62,803 nt of DNA, taken from NCBI GenBank assembly GCA_002726515.1, contig PBTE01000167.1:1-62803 (forward strand), in the 5' to 3' direction. Numbering within the stretch: position 1 is the first letter of the stretch; every line of letters starts with the position of its first letter. This DNA is from Planctomycetaceae bacterium. Its GTDB lineage: Bacteria; Planctomycetota; Planctomycetia; Pirellulales; Pirellulaceae. The notes below the pieces were generated by a model that saw only the letters and a program-made list of their open reading frames with translations, ran no database searches and was not told the origin of the DNA. Shown here piece by piece: positions 8,160 through 17,242 of the stretch. Both the position numbers and the translations under genes were made by a program.

Positions 8160-9809
8160 TCACGAGAGCCCGCTGGCTCGACCTTGATCGTCCACCCTGA
8201 TGCGGACCGCAGCCGGTTCTCGAGGCAAACCCGGCATGGTCATCATCTTTCCACAGATGACAACAACAAACCCGGCGCCGGCGGAGAGCCTGACTTCGTT
8301 GACTCGAATTCGAAAGTTTTCCGGTCTCCCACGCAGACGGCCGGAGTCCGAAAGACTTTTCGGCGTCTTCGCCATGCACACAGGAACCTGTCCCAGGCCG
8401 TGCTCCTCAATCAGGTCCATGGAAGTCTCCGCCTCGCGATCGTAGTCAACGCCGTCGGCGCCGTAAATCGTTCGGGCAATCACTTCGATCTTCTCACGGA
8501 TCGGCGCGGTTTCCGGATAGAGGAAGTGAAACGAGTCTTGCCGCTGGTTTTCAGCGATCGCGTCGTCGACCAAGGCCGCTAGGTCCATGGCACCATCCGG
8601 ACCTCGCTCGTACGCTTCATAAGCAGCCGCTGGCACGCCCTGCTGCTTGCAGAACTCTAAGATACGCTGTAGTCCCGCGGACGTGTCCTCCGGGAATCGA
8701 TTCACGGCAACCACAGGCTCAATCCCGAAAGCGCGTATGTTCTCAATGTGCTTCAGAAGATTTCCGGTACCACCTTCTGCCTTAAATCCACCGTGATATT
8801 CGATGGATTTTTCAGTCGCAACAATCACCACGGCCGAGGGACGCAACCCACCGATGCGACACTTGATGTGAAAGAATTTTTCCGCGCCCAGATCACTGGC
8901 AAATCCGGCCTCCGTCACTACGCGGTCACACAATTTCAAAGCCAGCTTGGTTGCCACCACTGTGTTGCAGCCGTGGGCAATGTTAGCAAACGGACCGCCA
9001 TGCACAAAGGCGGGCGTACTATACAGCGTTTGCACGAGGTTTGGGTGAATGGCATCCCGAAGCAATACCGTCATGGCACCTTCCGCCTGCAAGTCGGCCG
9101 CGGTGATCGGTTGCTTGCGATACGTGTAACCCACAACAATGCGCGCCAAACGGTTTCGCAAGTCACGATAGTCCTGGGAAAGGCAGAGTACTGCCATCAC
9201 CTCGGAAGCGGGCGTGATATTGAATCCGTCCTTGCGGGGAATTCCATGCGCGACGCCACCCATCCCGACAAATATTTCACGCAGGGAACGGTCATTTAAA
9301 TCAATCACACGACGCCAAGTAATTCGCCGCGGATCGATACCCAGTTCGTTGCCGTGCTGAAGATGATTATCCACCAGAGCCGCCAGCAGATTGTTGGCTT
9401 TGCTCACCGAATACATGTCTCCGACGAAATGTAAATTAATGTCCTCTGCAGGCACGACCTGAGCATGGCCGGCACCGGTACCACCACCTTTGATGCCAAA
9501 GTAGGGGCCCAGCGATGGTTCGCGTAAGCAAATGGCCGTGCGGTGCCCCGCTTTCTTGAGCGCATCTCCCAGACCAATCGTGGTGGTCGTCTTTCCCTCT
9601 CCGGACGGTGTAGGTGTCATGGCTGTAACCAGGATCAGTGCACCGTCAGCATGTTCCGTGCGGCTGGCAAGCTCCGACACGGGAACTTTGGCGATCCGGT
9701 GGCCGTGGGGCAAAATCGTCTCCGGCGTCAATTCAAGTTCGCTGGCAATCTCTTGCACCGGACGGGTCGCTCCGGGAATTTCAGCATCCAGATTGGTCGA
9801 CACGGACAT
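8160..9809 (-). CDS. fhs: Formate-tetrahydrofolate ligase
   Basis: Catalyses ATP-dependent joining of formate to tetrahydrofolate, feeding one-carbon units to purine and serine/glycine metabolism. The 549-residue length is close to the family's ~555-560. The nucleotide loop PTPSGEGKTTT is at residues 66-76, followed by REPSLGPYFGIKGGGTGAG, then HGGPFANIAHGCN and the late VCMAKTPKSLSD segment. It ends with the family's usual MTMPGLPREPAA block, so the gene is intact. No folD, formate dehydrogenase or other C1 gene is next to it. The start is a plain ATG giving an N-terminus that fits the family. Confidence 0.97.
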   Translation of the reverse strand: MSVSTNLDAEIPGATRPVQEIASELELTPETILPHGHRIAKVPVSELASRTEHADGALILVTAMTPTPSGEGKTTTTIGLGDALKKAGHRTAICLREPSLGPYFGIKGGGTGAGHAQVVPAEDINLHFVGDMYSVSKANNLLAALVDNHLQHGNELGIDPRRITWRRVIDLNDRSLREIFVGMGGVAHGIPRKDGFNITPASEVMAVLCLSQDYRDLRNRLARIVVGYTYRKQPITAADLQAEGAMTVLLRDAIHPNLVQTLYSTPAFVHGGPFANIAHGCNTVVATKLALKLCDRVVTEAGFASDLGAEKFFHIKCRIGGLRPSAVVIVATEKSIEYHGGFKAEGGTGNLLKHIENIRAFGIEPVVAVNRFPEDTSAGLQRILEFCKQQGVPAAAYEAYERGPDGAMDLAALVDDAIAENQRQDSFHFLYPETAPIREKIEVIARTIYGADGVDYDREAETSMDLIEEHGLGQVPVCMAKTPKSLSDSGRLRGRPENFRIRVNEVRLSAGAGFVVVICGKMMTMPGLPREPAAVRIRVDDQGRASGLS

Positions 9810-10673
9810 TGTTCACGTTTCTCCAACATAACGTTCAAGGACCAATTGAACTAAAAACAACAGGCCAGGCGGTCAAACCGCACGGGATTATTGCGTACTC
9901 AACACCGCTGGCGGCCTTGATCCGGACAGCTAAACGGCATGATCCGCAAGGCGACTCTTCTCAGGACCAACAATAACCACCCAGCCGCCCCGGGTACAGG
10001 CGTCTGTATGAAATTGTTGGAAGACAGACCGAAGCCGAAAATTCTGAAAACGCCTGGAAGTGAGTCGTCCGGACGGGGGTCAATGACCAGGTTCGAAAAA
10101 GCGTTGCAAACTGCAAGAGGACAAACGGCTGTCGCAGAAAAAGATGATCATTCAGGACCCGCGTTCACTAGTCCCTGGCAGCCGGATTGGAAACCATCGT
10201 CCAACCCGGAGAACAATTTGCGAGTTGACGCAGAGGGGGTGCTCCCTAGCCCGGGCCCCCCGAATCTCAAAACCAGGCCCATTCGGAGAAGTCGTTGAAT
10301 TGATACATTTAGCGACAAGGAGGCAGTCGCACAATGCAAGGCGCTCCGGATCAGACTCCCCCGGGACTGGTTGGCACTCATCAGCGCGAAGAGGGTAGCG
10401 GACACTTCACCTTGCTGAAAAGGTCCGCCAACGAGCGCGTGAACCAATAGCACCAGCATCGACTACACAGCCGATTTTCCCTCCGGGCAGGTTGCGCCGA
10501 CTGGCGGGGTCATTGGAGCGGGCACCATTTTCTATTGGCTTGCTGCATTCGTCAGGCCCCTCCTTCGAGTTAAGAAATCGCCTTGTTCCGCCCTCTGCTC
10601 CTCCTATGGAACTTCTGATTTTTGTGTTAACCTAGCGGGTTAGTTTCTGCTCAGATTTTCGAGGAGTCCGGCA
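9810..10673. other. Long divergent intergenic, no gene seen
   Basis: 864 bp between fhs (minus) and the RidA-like gene (plus), containing both promoters. A plus-strand frame at about 9939-10298 is open, and its middle (from 10083, MTRFEKALQTARG) faintly recalls the N-terminus of polysaccharide tyrosine-kinase partners. There is no ribosome binding site and nothing to continue it, so I treat it as unproven. The RidA ribosome binding site, GAGGAG, lies at the right edge. Confidence 0.45.
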
Positions 10674-11135
10674 ATGGATGCGGAAGCGCAACTGTCCGAG
10701 TTGAATTTGGTACTACCACCTGCCCCACAACCGGCAGGGTTTTACAAGCCGATTGTAGTGATTGATCAGGCCGCCTATCTTTCCGGTCACATGCCGATAC
10801 TTCCCGACGGTACGATGATGACCGGTCGCGTGGGCGATGAAGTCGATCAGCAACATGGGTATCAGGCCGCTCGTCAAACCGGACTGAACATGCTGTCGAC
10901 GTTGAAAAATCACCTGGGTAGTCTCCATCGAGTTGATCGAGTTGTCAAAATTTCTGGAATGGTCTTCGCAGCCCCTGATTTTGACCAGCACCCTGCAGTC
11001 ATCAACGGTTGTAGCGAATTATTCGCCCAGGTTTTTGGACCGGATCGGGGTGTGGGCGTCAGAAGTGCGGCCGGAATGGTGTCGCTGCCTGCGAAAATCT
11101 CCGTAGAAATTGAAGCCGTATTTGAGATTAAGTGA
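10674..11135 (+). CDS. RidA/YjgF/UK114 family protein
   Basis: A 153-residue member of the RidA superfamily, closest to the subgroup with an N-terminal extension (YjgF-like group 1). Typical blocks are YLSGHMPILPDG, the central GYQAARQTGLNMLSTL and the end block RSAAGMVSLPAKISVEIEAV. RidA proteins hydrolyse reactive enamine/imine intermediates made by PLP enzymes; this subgroup lacks clear proof of that activity. GAGGAG eight bases upstream supports the ATG. An aldolase gene follows 62 bp downstream on the same strand, so the two may be co-transcribed. Confidence 0.9.
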   Translation: MDAEAQLSELNLVLPPAPQPAGFYKPIVVIDQAAYLSGHMPILPDGTMMTGRVGDEVDQQHGYQAARQTGLNMLSTLKNHLGSLHRVDRVVKISGMVFAAPDFDQHPAVINGCSELFAQVFGPDRGVGVRSAAGMVSLPAKISVEIEAVFEIK

Positions 11136-11197
11136 ATCTGCGCAGTACAATGTGAATGATAGACCATCAGCCCTGCTGAATGTTTGAAAGGCCCAGC

Positions 11198-12181
11198 ATG
11201 TCGGAAAAAGCTCCTTGGATTACATATCGCCCGGAACTCAAAGTCCTCGACTGTACCATCCGGGATGGAGGCCTGATCAATCAACACCAGTTTACCGATG
11301 AAGTCGTCCGCGCGGTTTATGAAACCTGCCTGGAATCCGGAATCGACTACATGGAAATCGGTTACAAAAATTCCGCAAAAATATTTTCGAAAAGTGAATT
11401 CGGTGACTGGCGCCATTGTGATGAAGAGGACATGCGACGAATTGTGGGCGATCATGACGAGCAAGAAAAAAGACTCAAACTGTCGGCAATGGCAGATGCC
11501 GGCAAGAGTGATTGGGAACAAAAGATCGGACCCCGCAGCGAGAGTGTTTTGGACATGATCCGAGTCGCTTTTTATGCCAATCAGGTATCAGAAGCCGTGG
11601 AAATGATCCAGCACTGTAGCGAGTTGGGATACGAAACCATGGCCAATCTCATGGCCGTTTCCAATGTCAAAGAAACCGAAATTGATACTGTTTTGGAAAA
11701 AATTGCTCCCACTGCCGCCGGAGCTATGGTGATTGTTGACAGCTTCGGACACATGTACCGGGAACAGATCGATAAGCTTTATAATCGCTATGCCCAAGCG
11801 ATGGAGGGTACCGGCAAGGAAATCGGCATTCATGCGCACAACAATTGTCAGCTGGCATTTGCCAACACCCTGGAGGCTATTATCCTCGGTGCCAATCGAG
11901 CCGACGCAACCATGGCGGGCATGGGACGTGGGGCAGGTAACTGCCCGATGGAATTGCTATTGGGATTTCTGCGAAATCCAAAATTCAAACTTCGTCCCAT
12001 TGTCAAGCTTCTTCAAGAACACATTGATGGCTTACGAGAGTCGGTCGAATGGGGACCGCTAGTCCCTTATAACCTGACCGGTCAAATGAACCGTCATCCC
12101 CGCGCCGCCATAGAGTTTCGCGATAGCGAAGACAAAGACGATTACGTCATGTTCTTCGATAAACTTGTGGCAGATATCTGA
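11198..12181 (+). CDS. HMGL-like (DRE-TIM) aldolase/lyase
   Basis: A 327-residue TIM-barrel metal-dependent lyase of the HMG-CoA lyase/4-hydroxy-2-oxovalerate aldolase family. The signature LDCTIRDGG opens the barrel (the DRE-type metal and base motif, here D-x-R-D), YMEIGYKNS follows, and HAHNNCQLAFAN supplies the two metal histidines, with a GMGRGAGNCPMELLLG block after it. The length and the lack of a dimerisation domain match stand-alone 'aldolase catalytic domain' proteins seen near sugar or amino-acid genes, whose substrates are mostly unknown. The start at 11198 is preferred to 11180 because GAAAGG precedes it. Downstream of RidA-like. Confidence 0.88.
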   Translation: MSEKAPWITYRPELKVLDCTIRDGGLINQHQFTDEVVRAVYETCLESGIDYMEIGYKNSAKIFSKSEFGDWRHCDEEDMRRIVGDHDEQEKRLKLSAMADAGKSDWEQKIGPRSESVLDMIRVAFYANQVSEAVEMIQHCSELGYETMANLMAVSNVKETEIDTVLEKIAPTAAGAMVIVDSFGHMYREQIDKLYNRYAQAMEGTGKEIGIHAHNNCQLAFANTLEAIILGANRADATMAGMGRGAGNCPMELLLGFLRNPKFKLRPIVKLLQEHIDGLRESVEWGPLVPYNLTGQMNRHPRAAIEFRDSEDKDDYVMFFDKLVADI

Positions 12182-12702
12182 ACCGTGGCGCCACTGAGCC
12201 GGGTCGTGAGAAAACGGGGCTCTTCCGATTTGCTCGCTTTCGGCAAACAGTTTTCACCGCAACCAGTTTCTGGCCCCTTAAACTTTCGCACATCCTCACA
12301 AACCGCTGTAGTGAGGGAAAATCCTCTGAAATCCCTGCAGCGTCGGAGAAAATTCGCAGCCCCGCCGTCTGAAATCTGTTAGGGTGAGTGTAGTACATCG
12401 GACCATCGAGTACCGGGTCACAGGAGGGCAGACATGCAAGATCCACCCAATGCTTCTGGATGAGGGGCTGCATCACCCCTTGTTCAATTTGATGTCTTGA
12501 ACCATTACGAATCATTAACCTTACTCTTGAGAAAATTTTTGCCTCTGGCGAGTTTTAAAGACGCCTGTTCAGCACTGTTTGTAAAGGGATCAATTCACGA
12601 CCGCCGCCAAACCTCTGGCACGTCTGACAGATTCTAACTTCCAATCTCTACAAAGCGCCACAGCGGCTTGCAAACCCGACAGCCTGGCAAACCATGTATA
12701 CG
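12182..12702. other. Intergenic with a well-placed Shine-Dalgarno and a nine-codon frame
   Basis: No ordinary gene is seen in this ~520-bp stretch. At 12422-12428 there is AGGAGGG, followed at 12434 by ATG and a nine-codon frame ending with TGA at 12461-12463; a short hairpin-capable AGGGG...CCCCT follows immediately. A strong terminator lies downstream. A leader peptide or a small RNA transcript is possible, but chance cannot be excluded. Confidence 0.3.
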
Positions 12703-12741
12703 GCCCGTTTCGCATCTACCTTCTGCGAAGCGGGCTTTTTT
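12703..12741 (+). terminator. Rho-independent terminator
   Basis: The left arm GCCCGTTTCGCA (12703-12714) pairs with TGCGAAGCGGGC (12724-12735), twelve pairs with one G-U, around a nine-base loop, and is followed at once by TTTTTT (12736-12741). Orientation is plus strand. The nearest plus-strand gene, the aldolase, ends over 500 bp upstream. Confidence 0.85.
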
Positions 12742-12921
12742 ATTGGTTGAAAATATGGCCGGCGACTGGTCCGAACAGGTACGGACCTAACACTACGAAA
12801 CCAGAACCCTTTTTCTAGCGTCCGCTCGGCCGGAAGATCCCGATTCGCAACACAAGCATCACCAATAGCATGGCGGGAAACATCAGGTGAAAGAACATCG
12901 GGGAAACACGCGGCAGCGTGG
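12742..12921. other. Short intergenic between terminator and exchanger gene
   Basis: Nothing coding is seen. Together with 12182-12702 it forms the 740-bp convergent gap between the aldolase and the exchanger. Confidence 0.5.
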
Positions 12922-14007
12922 TTAGCTCTGCCCAAGAATAAACCCGAGAGCCACAAAACCCACATACACCGCCAAGAGTGGAATCCCGAACCACTTCTGA
13001 AAGTGCCCTCGTTTGCAGGCGGAAAAGATGAATATCCGAAATAAGACTAGGATCACAAGCATCGCGGGAAGATGTAAGACGAGAAAAATTGCAGGTATGC
13101 TGGCTTTTTTATCGACCAGTGGTAGCGACACAGATGTTGCTGACGCTCCGATCACGAAAAGAATATTCAGGATGTCGGCACCGATCACGTTTCCGACCAG
13201 TAACTCGGCATGCTTTTTGAGGATTGCCGTGATCCCCACGACAAGTTCGGGAAGCGAAGTTCCAAAGGCGACAATCGTTGATGCGACTACGACTTGTGGA
13301 ACGCCAAGTCGCTCCGCAAGTACCTGCACCGATGCAATCAGAACCCGTGCACCGATGAGTACGAGAAGTAAGCCCGTGATTCCGGCGCCAAATAACACCA
13401 TGAGCGATCGGCCGTTGGTGGTTTCGTGTTCCGCGTCTCCTGGTGCAGTGTCTGCCGTTTCAGCGGGCGAAACCGAGGGCCCTGCAACTGTGTGCTGGCG
13501 TGCCCACTTCACGCTTTGAAAAAGGTAGGCTGCTAAAACTACCAGCGCCGTCACTCCTATCAAGCGACCAATCTCAGCGTCCGCACCGTGAAGCGTGTAG
13601 AGCACGTAACAGATAAGGGCAAAAATACACCCCGAACCAAACTGAACCCAGCCCTGGCGGTTCAGGACGAAACGGTCAGCCGGAAGCGTCGTCATCAGAC
13701 AGCCAACGCCAAAGATCAAACCACTGTCAGCGATGACAGATCCCACCGCGTTACCGAGGGCAAGACCCGAAGCTCCACCTATCGCGGCCATCACCGAAAC
13801 GGCACACTCGGGCGCCGTTGTCCCAAGCGAGACAACTGTGGCCCCTACAATGATCTTCGGAATGCCGAAACGATAAGCGACACCTGACGCCGATTCTACG
13901 AGCCAGTCAGCCCCTTTTCCCAGAACGACGATGGAAAGTGCAGTGCTTAACAGCAACATCGTCCAGTGAAGGTCTGCAAACCAATGATCTGGTATCAGAT
14001 GTTCCAT
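12922..14007 (-). CDS. Calcium/sodium antiporter (CaCA family, YrbG-like)
   Basis: A 361-residue inner-membrane exchanger with two homologous halves. The first alpha repeat contains VVSLGTTAPECAVSVMAA and GNAVGSVIADS; the second contains IVAFGTSLPELVVGITA and GNVIGADILNI. The acidic residues in these repeats bind Ca2+/Na+ in the family. Roughly ten to eleven hydrophobic segments are visible, with a hydrophilic loop at residues ~180-210 between the halves. The start at 14007 places the first membrane helix after a short N-terminus; a 43-codon upstream extension is discarded. Ribosome binding site weak. No operon partner. Just upstream lies a possible decayed copy of its N-terminal segment. Confidence 0.92.
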   Translation of the reverse strand: MEHLIPDHWFADLHWTMLLLSTALSIVVLGKGADWLVESASGVAYRFGIPKIIVGATVVSLGTTAPECAVSVMAAIGGASGLALGNAVGSVIADSGLIFGVGCLMTTLPADRFVLNRQGWVQFGSGCIFALICYVLYTLHGADAEIGRLIGVTALVVLAAYLFQSVKWARQHTVAGPSVSPAETADTAPGDAEHETTNGRSLMVLFGAGITGLLLVLIGARVLIASVQVLAERLGVPQVVVASTIVAFGTSLPELVVGITAILKKHAELLVGNVIGADILNILFVIGASATSVSLPLVDKKASIPAIFLVLHLPAMLVILVLFRIFIFSACKRGHFQKWFGIPLLAVYVGFVALGFILGQS

Positions 14008-14680
14008 GGTGGGAAATTTCGTCGATCTACAATTGGGGGCCAAATCTGAAGTAAAACGTTTGCCCCGATACGCATTTTGGGAAGGCGCAGACCAGACACC
14101 ACAACCACTCAAGCAGCCAGTCAGCTCCGTTAGCAAGAGTTGCCAAGTTGACCGTAGTCTTGCCCATCAAGAATGCCCAACAGATCCAAGGCATGCGTCG
14201 CCATGCAAATTCTGAATTTATTGCTCCACAGGCGCTTCCATGAAATTGGCTCTGCAATCTCCGGTTCGTCAGTCGTGGGGAAGAATTCAAGTTCGTTCAA
14301 CTGTCCAATCATGATGGATACTTGGGCCTTCGTCCAGACCACCTGCACCATGGACCGTCACCACCAGTCGAGCTTTGCTTGCGGTGTCATGCTGCTCCAC
14401 AGCTCTTTCACAACAACCCGTTGTTACGACGTTTATCCTGCCTGATGAAAACAACAAATGAATTTCTTCGTTCTCGAAACCCTGGCATCCTGTCACACAC
14501 CAACGACTGCAGGGTTAAACATTCAAGCTCCTGCATACCGACGGGACTACGAACGGTCCAAGACGGGACTGTTTCAGGAACTCAGCTGCTACTGCTCTTG
14601 AACAACTCGACTTTGGGCAGATCCTTTGCTATCATCCCGATGTTTAAAGCTCTCTACGAAACTCTAACAAGGACTTATCG
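14008..14680. other. Divergent intergenic before glpX
   Basis: 673 bp containing the promoters of the exchanger (minus) and glpX (plus), and the possible exchanger remnant described separately. Plus-strand open frames here have no ribosome binding site or family resemblance. Confidence 0.5.
14027..14290 (-). pseudogene. Possible remnant of a second exchanger N-terminus
   Basis: Immediately upstream of the exchanger gene and on the same strand, an open frame reads LANGADWLLEW ... CAFPK. The intact exchanger has LGKGADWLVES ... FGIPK at its N-terminus. At DNA level the two share the stretch AGCCAGTCAGC plus CC around one change. The rest is diverged and shorter by two codons. This could be a decayed tandem duplicate; the match is short enough that coincidence is possible. 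Confidence 0.25.
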
Positions 14681-15736
14681 ATGGCAGCTGGCCGACATGA
14701 TCCTGAACGAGCAATCGATCTTGACCTGATCCGATGTACTGAAAACGCTGCTCTTGCCGCCTGGAAATGGTTCGGCAAGGGTGACAAGAACCAAGCCGAC
14801 TTGGCCGCTACGGACGCGTTGCGCGGCATGTTCCAGTTAGTTGACTGTAAAGGCCTGGTTCGAATCGGCGAGGGGCGAAAAGATAATGCTCCTGGAGTTT
14901 TCATGGACGACAAACTCGGTTCGTGGCGGGAAGAATCGATTCCAGCGGCCATCGCAGTTGATCCAATCGATGGCACCACGCTCACTGCACGTGGATTAGC
15001 GGGTGCAATTTCCGTGCTGGCCGTTACAACATGCGAAAACCCTGATGATGACCCATCGACCCTGTTTCCGGCGATCACCTGCCACTACATGGAAAAAATT
15101 GCCGTGGGGCCGAAGATGACCGGTGGTGGAAAAAACGTGCTCCTTGATGCACCCGTTGAGACCAACTTGAACGTCATTGCCGCCGGGCTGAACAAACGGG
15201 TCCAGGACTTGGTGGCGGTCGTTCTGGATCGCCCCCGCCATGAAAAAACAATCCTGGCTTTACGCCAGGCAGGCTGCGGTATTCGTCTGATTTCAGACGG
15301 CGACGTGGCAGCAGCTATTGCCCCCAGCCTACCTAATTCGGGCGTCGATCTATACATCGGCATTGGTGGCAGTCCCGAAGCGGTTCTTTCGGCGGCCGCG
15401 ATCAAGTGTCTCGGGGGCGAACAACTTTGTCGGATCTGGCCTAAAGATGATGACGAACGGCAACGGCTGGTTCAAGAGGATGGATGCACCCCCGGTGATT
15501 TCGAAAAAATTTGGAATGTGGAAGAAATGGCACAGGGTGAACACATCGTTTTTTCCGCAACAGGTATCAGCGACTCTCCTATGCTTCAGGGAATCCGTTA
15601 TGAAGGCGGGCACTGCATCACCGAATCAATACTGATGCGGGCTCGAAATCGCACCATGCGCCGCATTGTGGCGCATCACGACATCCAACGGAAAACCATG
15701 CATCTGGCATCGACCGGCCAGGAAGTTGAAATTTGA
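14681..15736 (+). CDS. glpX: Fructose-1,6-bisphosphatase class II
   Basis: Hydrolyses fructose-1,6-bisphosphate (in some bacteria also sedoheptulose-1,7-bisphosphate) in gluconeogenesis or the pentose cycle. Metal-site motifs are complete: GLVRIGEG at ~59-65, VDPIDGTT at 93-100, then MTGGGKN, ISDGDVAAAI and GIGGSPEAVLSAAA, with the family's late CTPGDFEKIW. The length of 351 is slightly above the usual ~330, from a longer C-terminus. The start is ATG after an AAGGA-containing leader. It is monocistronic and converges on the aminotransferase gene. Confidence 0.96.
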   Translation: MAAGRHDPERAIDLDLIRCTENAALAAWKWFGKGDKNQADLAATDALRGMFQLVDCKGLVRIGEGRKDNAPGVFMDDKLGSWREESIPAAIAVDPIDGTTLTARGLAGAISVLAVTTCENPDDDPSTLFPAITCHYMEKIAVGPKMTGGGKNVLLDAPVETNLNVIAAGLNKRVQDLVAVVLDRPRHEKTILALRQAGCGIRLISDGDVAAAIAPSLPNSGVDLYIGIGGSPEAVLSAAAIKCLGGEQLCRIWPKDDDERQRLVQEDGCTPGDFEKIWNVEEMAQGEHIVFSATGISDSPMLQGIRYEGGHCITESILMRARNRTMRRIVAHHDIQRKTMHLASTGQEVEI

Positions 15737-15942
15737 TTTTGACGTAGCATTTCCAGTGGAATTGCATCCCGACCGGAAAACCACTCCGACCATCATTGGC
15801 GGCAGCAGACATTCAATCCGGCAACAAACGTGCGCACGTGCGCCAACCATCCGGGCCGGCGCAAACTCAGGCAATGGAGAAATCCAATGCAGCCGGACCG
15901 GTCGTCGTTCCGGTTATCACCCGCAGGGTCCGTTGTGGAACA

Positions 15943-17097
15943 TCAGCCAGATTGCTCCACGATCATCTCGCAAATCCTCCGTAAACCCTCACGAATGTTT
16001 TCTTCGGATGAAGCGATGGAAATGCGAATGTGGTCTCGGCACATTTCACCAAAGGTGCTTCCTGGTGCTACCGCCACTTTCTTTTCTTCAAGAAGGGCCA
16101 AGGCAAAATCTCGTGAATCGATACCGGTTGACGAAATGTCTATCAACAGATAGAACGCCCCGCCAGGTGTGTAGCGGTAAAGCCCGTTATCCCGCAGCAC
16201 TTGAAGTGCTACATCCCTGCGCGATTTGTATGCGTCGCGCATTTTCCACACTTCATCCTGGGGTCCCAGCAAACCGTCGACTGCTGCCAGTTGGGAGAAA
16301 CCCACGCCACATGAAACAATCGGCTCCTGTAACTTTGTGGCCAAATTCACGTAGTCGGCCCGCGCACGGGTAAATCCAACCCGATATCCCGTCATCGCAT
16401 ACGTTTTCGACATGCCGCTGACGATCAAGGCTCGCTCGTCGGTATCGTACGAAAGCGCACTGGCAAAGTCGCTGTCAAACACGATTTCACCGTAGATTTC
16501 GTCGGACAAAACGTAAAGGTCATGACGCCGAGAAAATTCGAGTAAGGCCTGCATCAACTCAGGACCGTAAACCTGCCCCGTGGGATTGGATGGAGTACAG
16601 ATCAGCAACAACTTCGTTCGGGGTGTAACCAACTGCTCCAACTGTTCCAAGGAAGGAAAAAACTGGTTTTGGGCGCTCAAATCGTAATGCACCGGAGTGC
16701 CATGTAGCAGAGATACGGCCATCTCGTAGTTTGGCCAACCAGGGTCGGGAACCAAGACTTCATCGCCCGCTTCAAGGAGGGCCATGAAAGCGGTCGCCAC
16801 ACTCATGACGGCGCCTTGAGTCACTAGAATGTTCTCGACATTGGTTTCCACACCCGTTTTGTTCTGAAAATATTTCGCAGCGGCAACCCTTAACTCGGTC
16901 ACGCCCGCATTCGCCACGTACTTCGTATGACCTTCCTGAACATAACGACTCGTCGCCTCCACGATGTGGGACGGTGTGGGAAAATCTGGCTGTCCGACTT
17001 CCAGATGAATGACGTCTTCCATATCGGCAGACAGGGCCATGATTTCACGAATACCGGACCGGGGTATCTGAACAGCGCGCTCAGCAAAGGGTTTCAT
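15943..17097 (-). CDS. Class I/II aminotransferase (aspartate aminotransferase-like)
   Basis: A 384-residue fold-type I aminotransferase, shorter and closer to subgroup I-gamma aspartate/branched aminotransferases than the one at 2364. Landmarks are HLEVGQPDFPTP near the N-terminus, CTPSNPTGQVYG, YVLSDEIYGEIVF, the PLP lysine in SGMSKTYAMTGYRVGF, and the C-terminal HIRISIASSEENI with the substrate-binding Arg. It lies 145 bp downstream of an aspartate-dehydrogenase-like gene on the same strand, which suggests a shared amino-acid/keto-acid theme, perhaps aspartate. Substrate not provable here. Confidence 0.92.
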   Translation of the reverse strand: MKPFAERAVQIPRSGIREIMALSADMEDVIHLEVGQPDFPTPSHIVEATSRYVQEGHTKYVANAGVTELRVAAAKYFQNKTGVETNVENILVTQGAVMSVATAFMALLEAGDEVLVPDPGWPNYEMAVSLLHGTPVHYDLSAQNQFFPSLEQLEQLVTPRTKLLLICTPSNPTGQVYGPELMQALLEFSRRHDLYVLSDEIYGEIVFDSDFASALSYDTDERALIVSGMSKTYAMTGYRVGFTRARADYVNLATKLQEPIVSCGVGFSQLAAVDGLLGPQDEVWKMRDAYKSRRDVALQVLRDNGLYRYTPGGAFYLLIDISSTGIDSRDFALALLEEKKVAVAPGSTFGEMCRDHIRISIASSEENIREGLRRICEMIVEQSG

Positions 17098-17242
17098 GTG
17101 GGTTCTCTTTTAGCTCGTCGCAAAAAATCTTAATCCAAAGTGCGGGAACACGCTAAACGAAAAGGGTGTCTCACTTCCATCCACGATGCACGGACTCTTC
17201 CGGTCTGTGAGGAACGGAAAAACGATCGAGGACCAATAGAAT

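Noticed and set aside
10910..11521. A 203-codon minus-strand frame across the RidA-like and aldolase genes
   Set aside because: Antisense to both genes and without protein features.
14322..14729. A 135-codon plus-strand frame overlapping the glpX start
   Set aside because: No start signal, no domain, and it conflicts with the firm glpX start at 14681.
15666..16373. A 235-codon plus-strand open frame across the end of glpX and the aminotransferase
   Set aside because: It overlaps two solid genes and its product has no domain; Arg/Pro/Ser-rich as expected from an off-frame reading.
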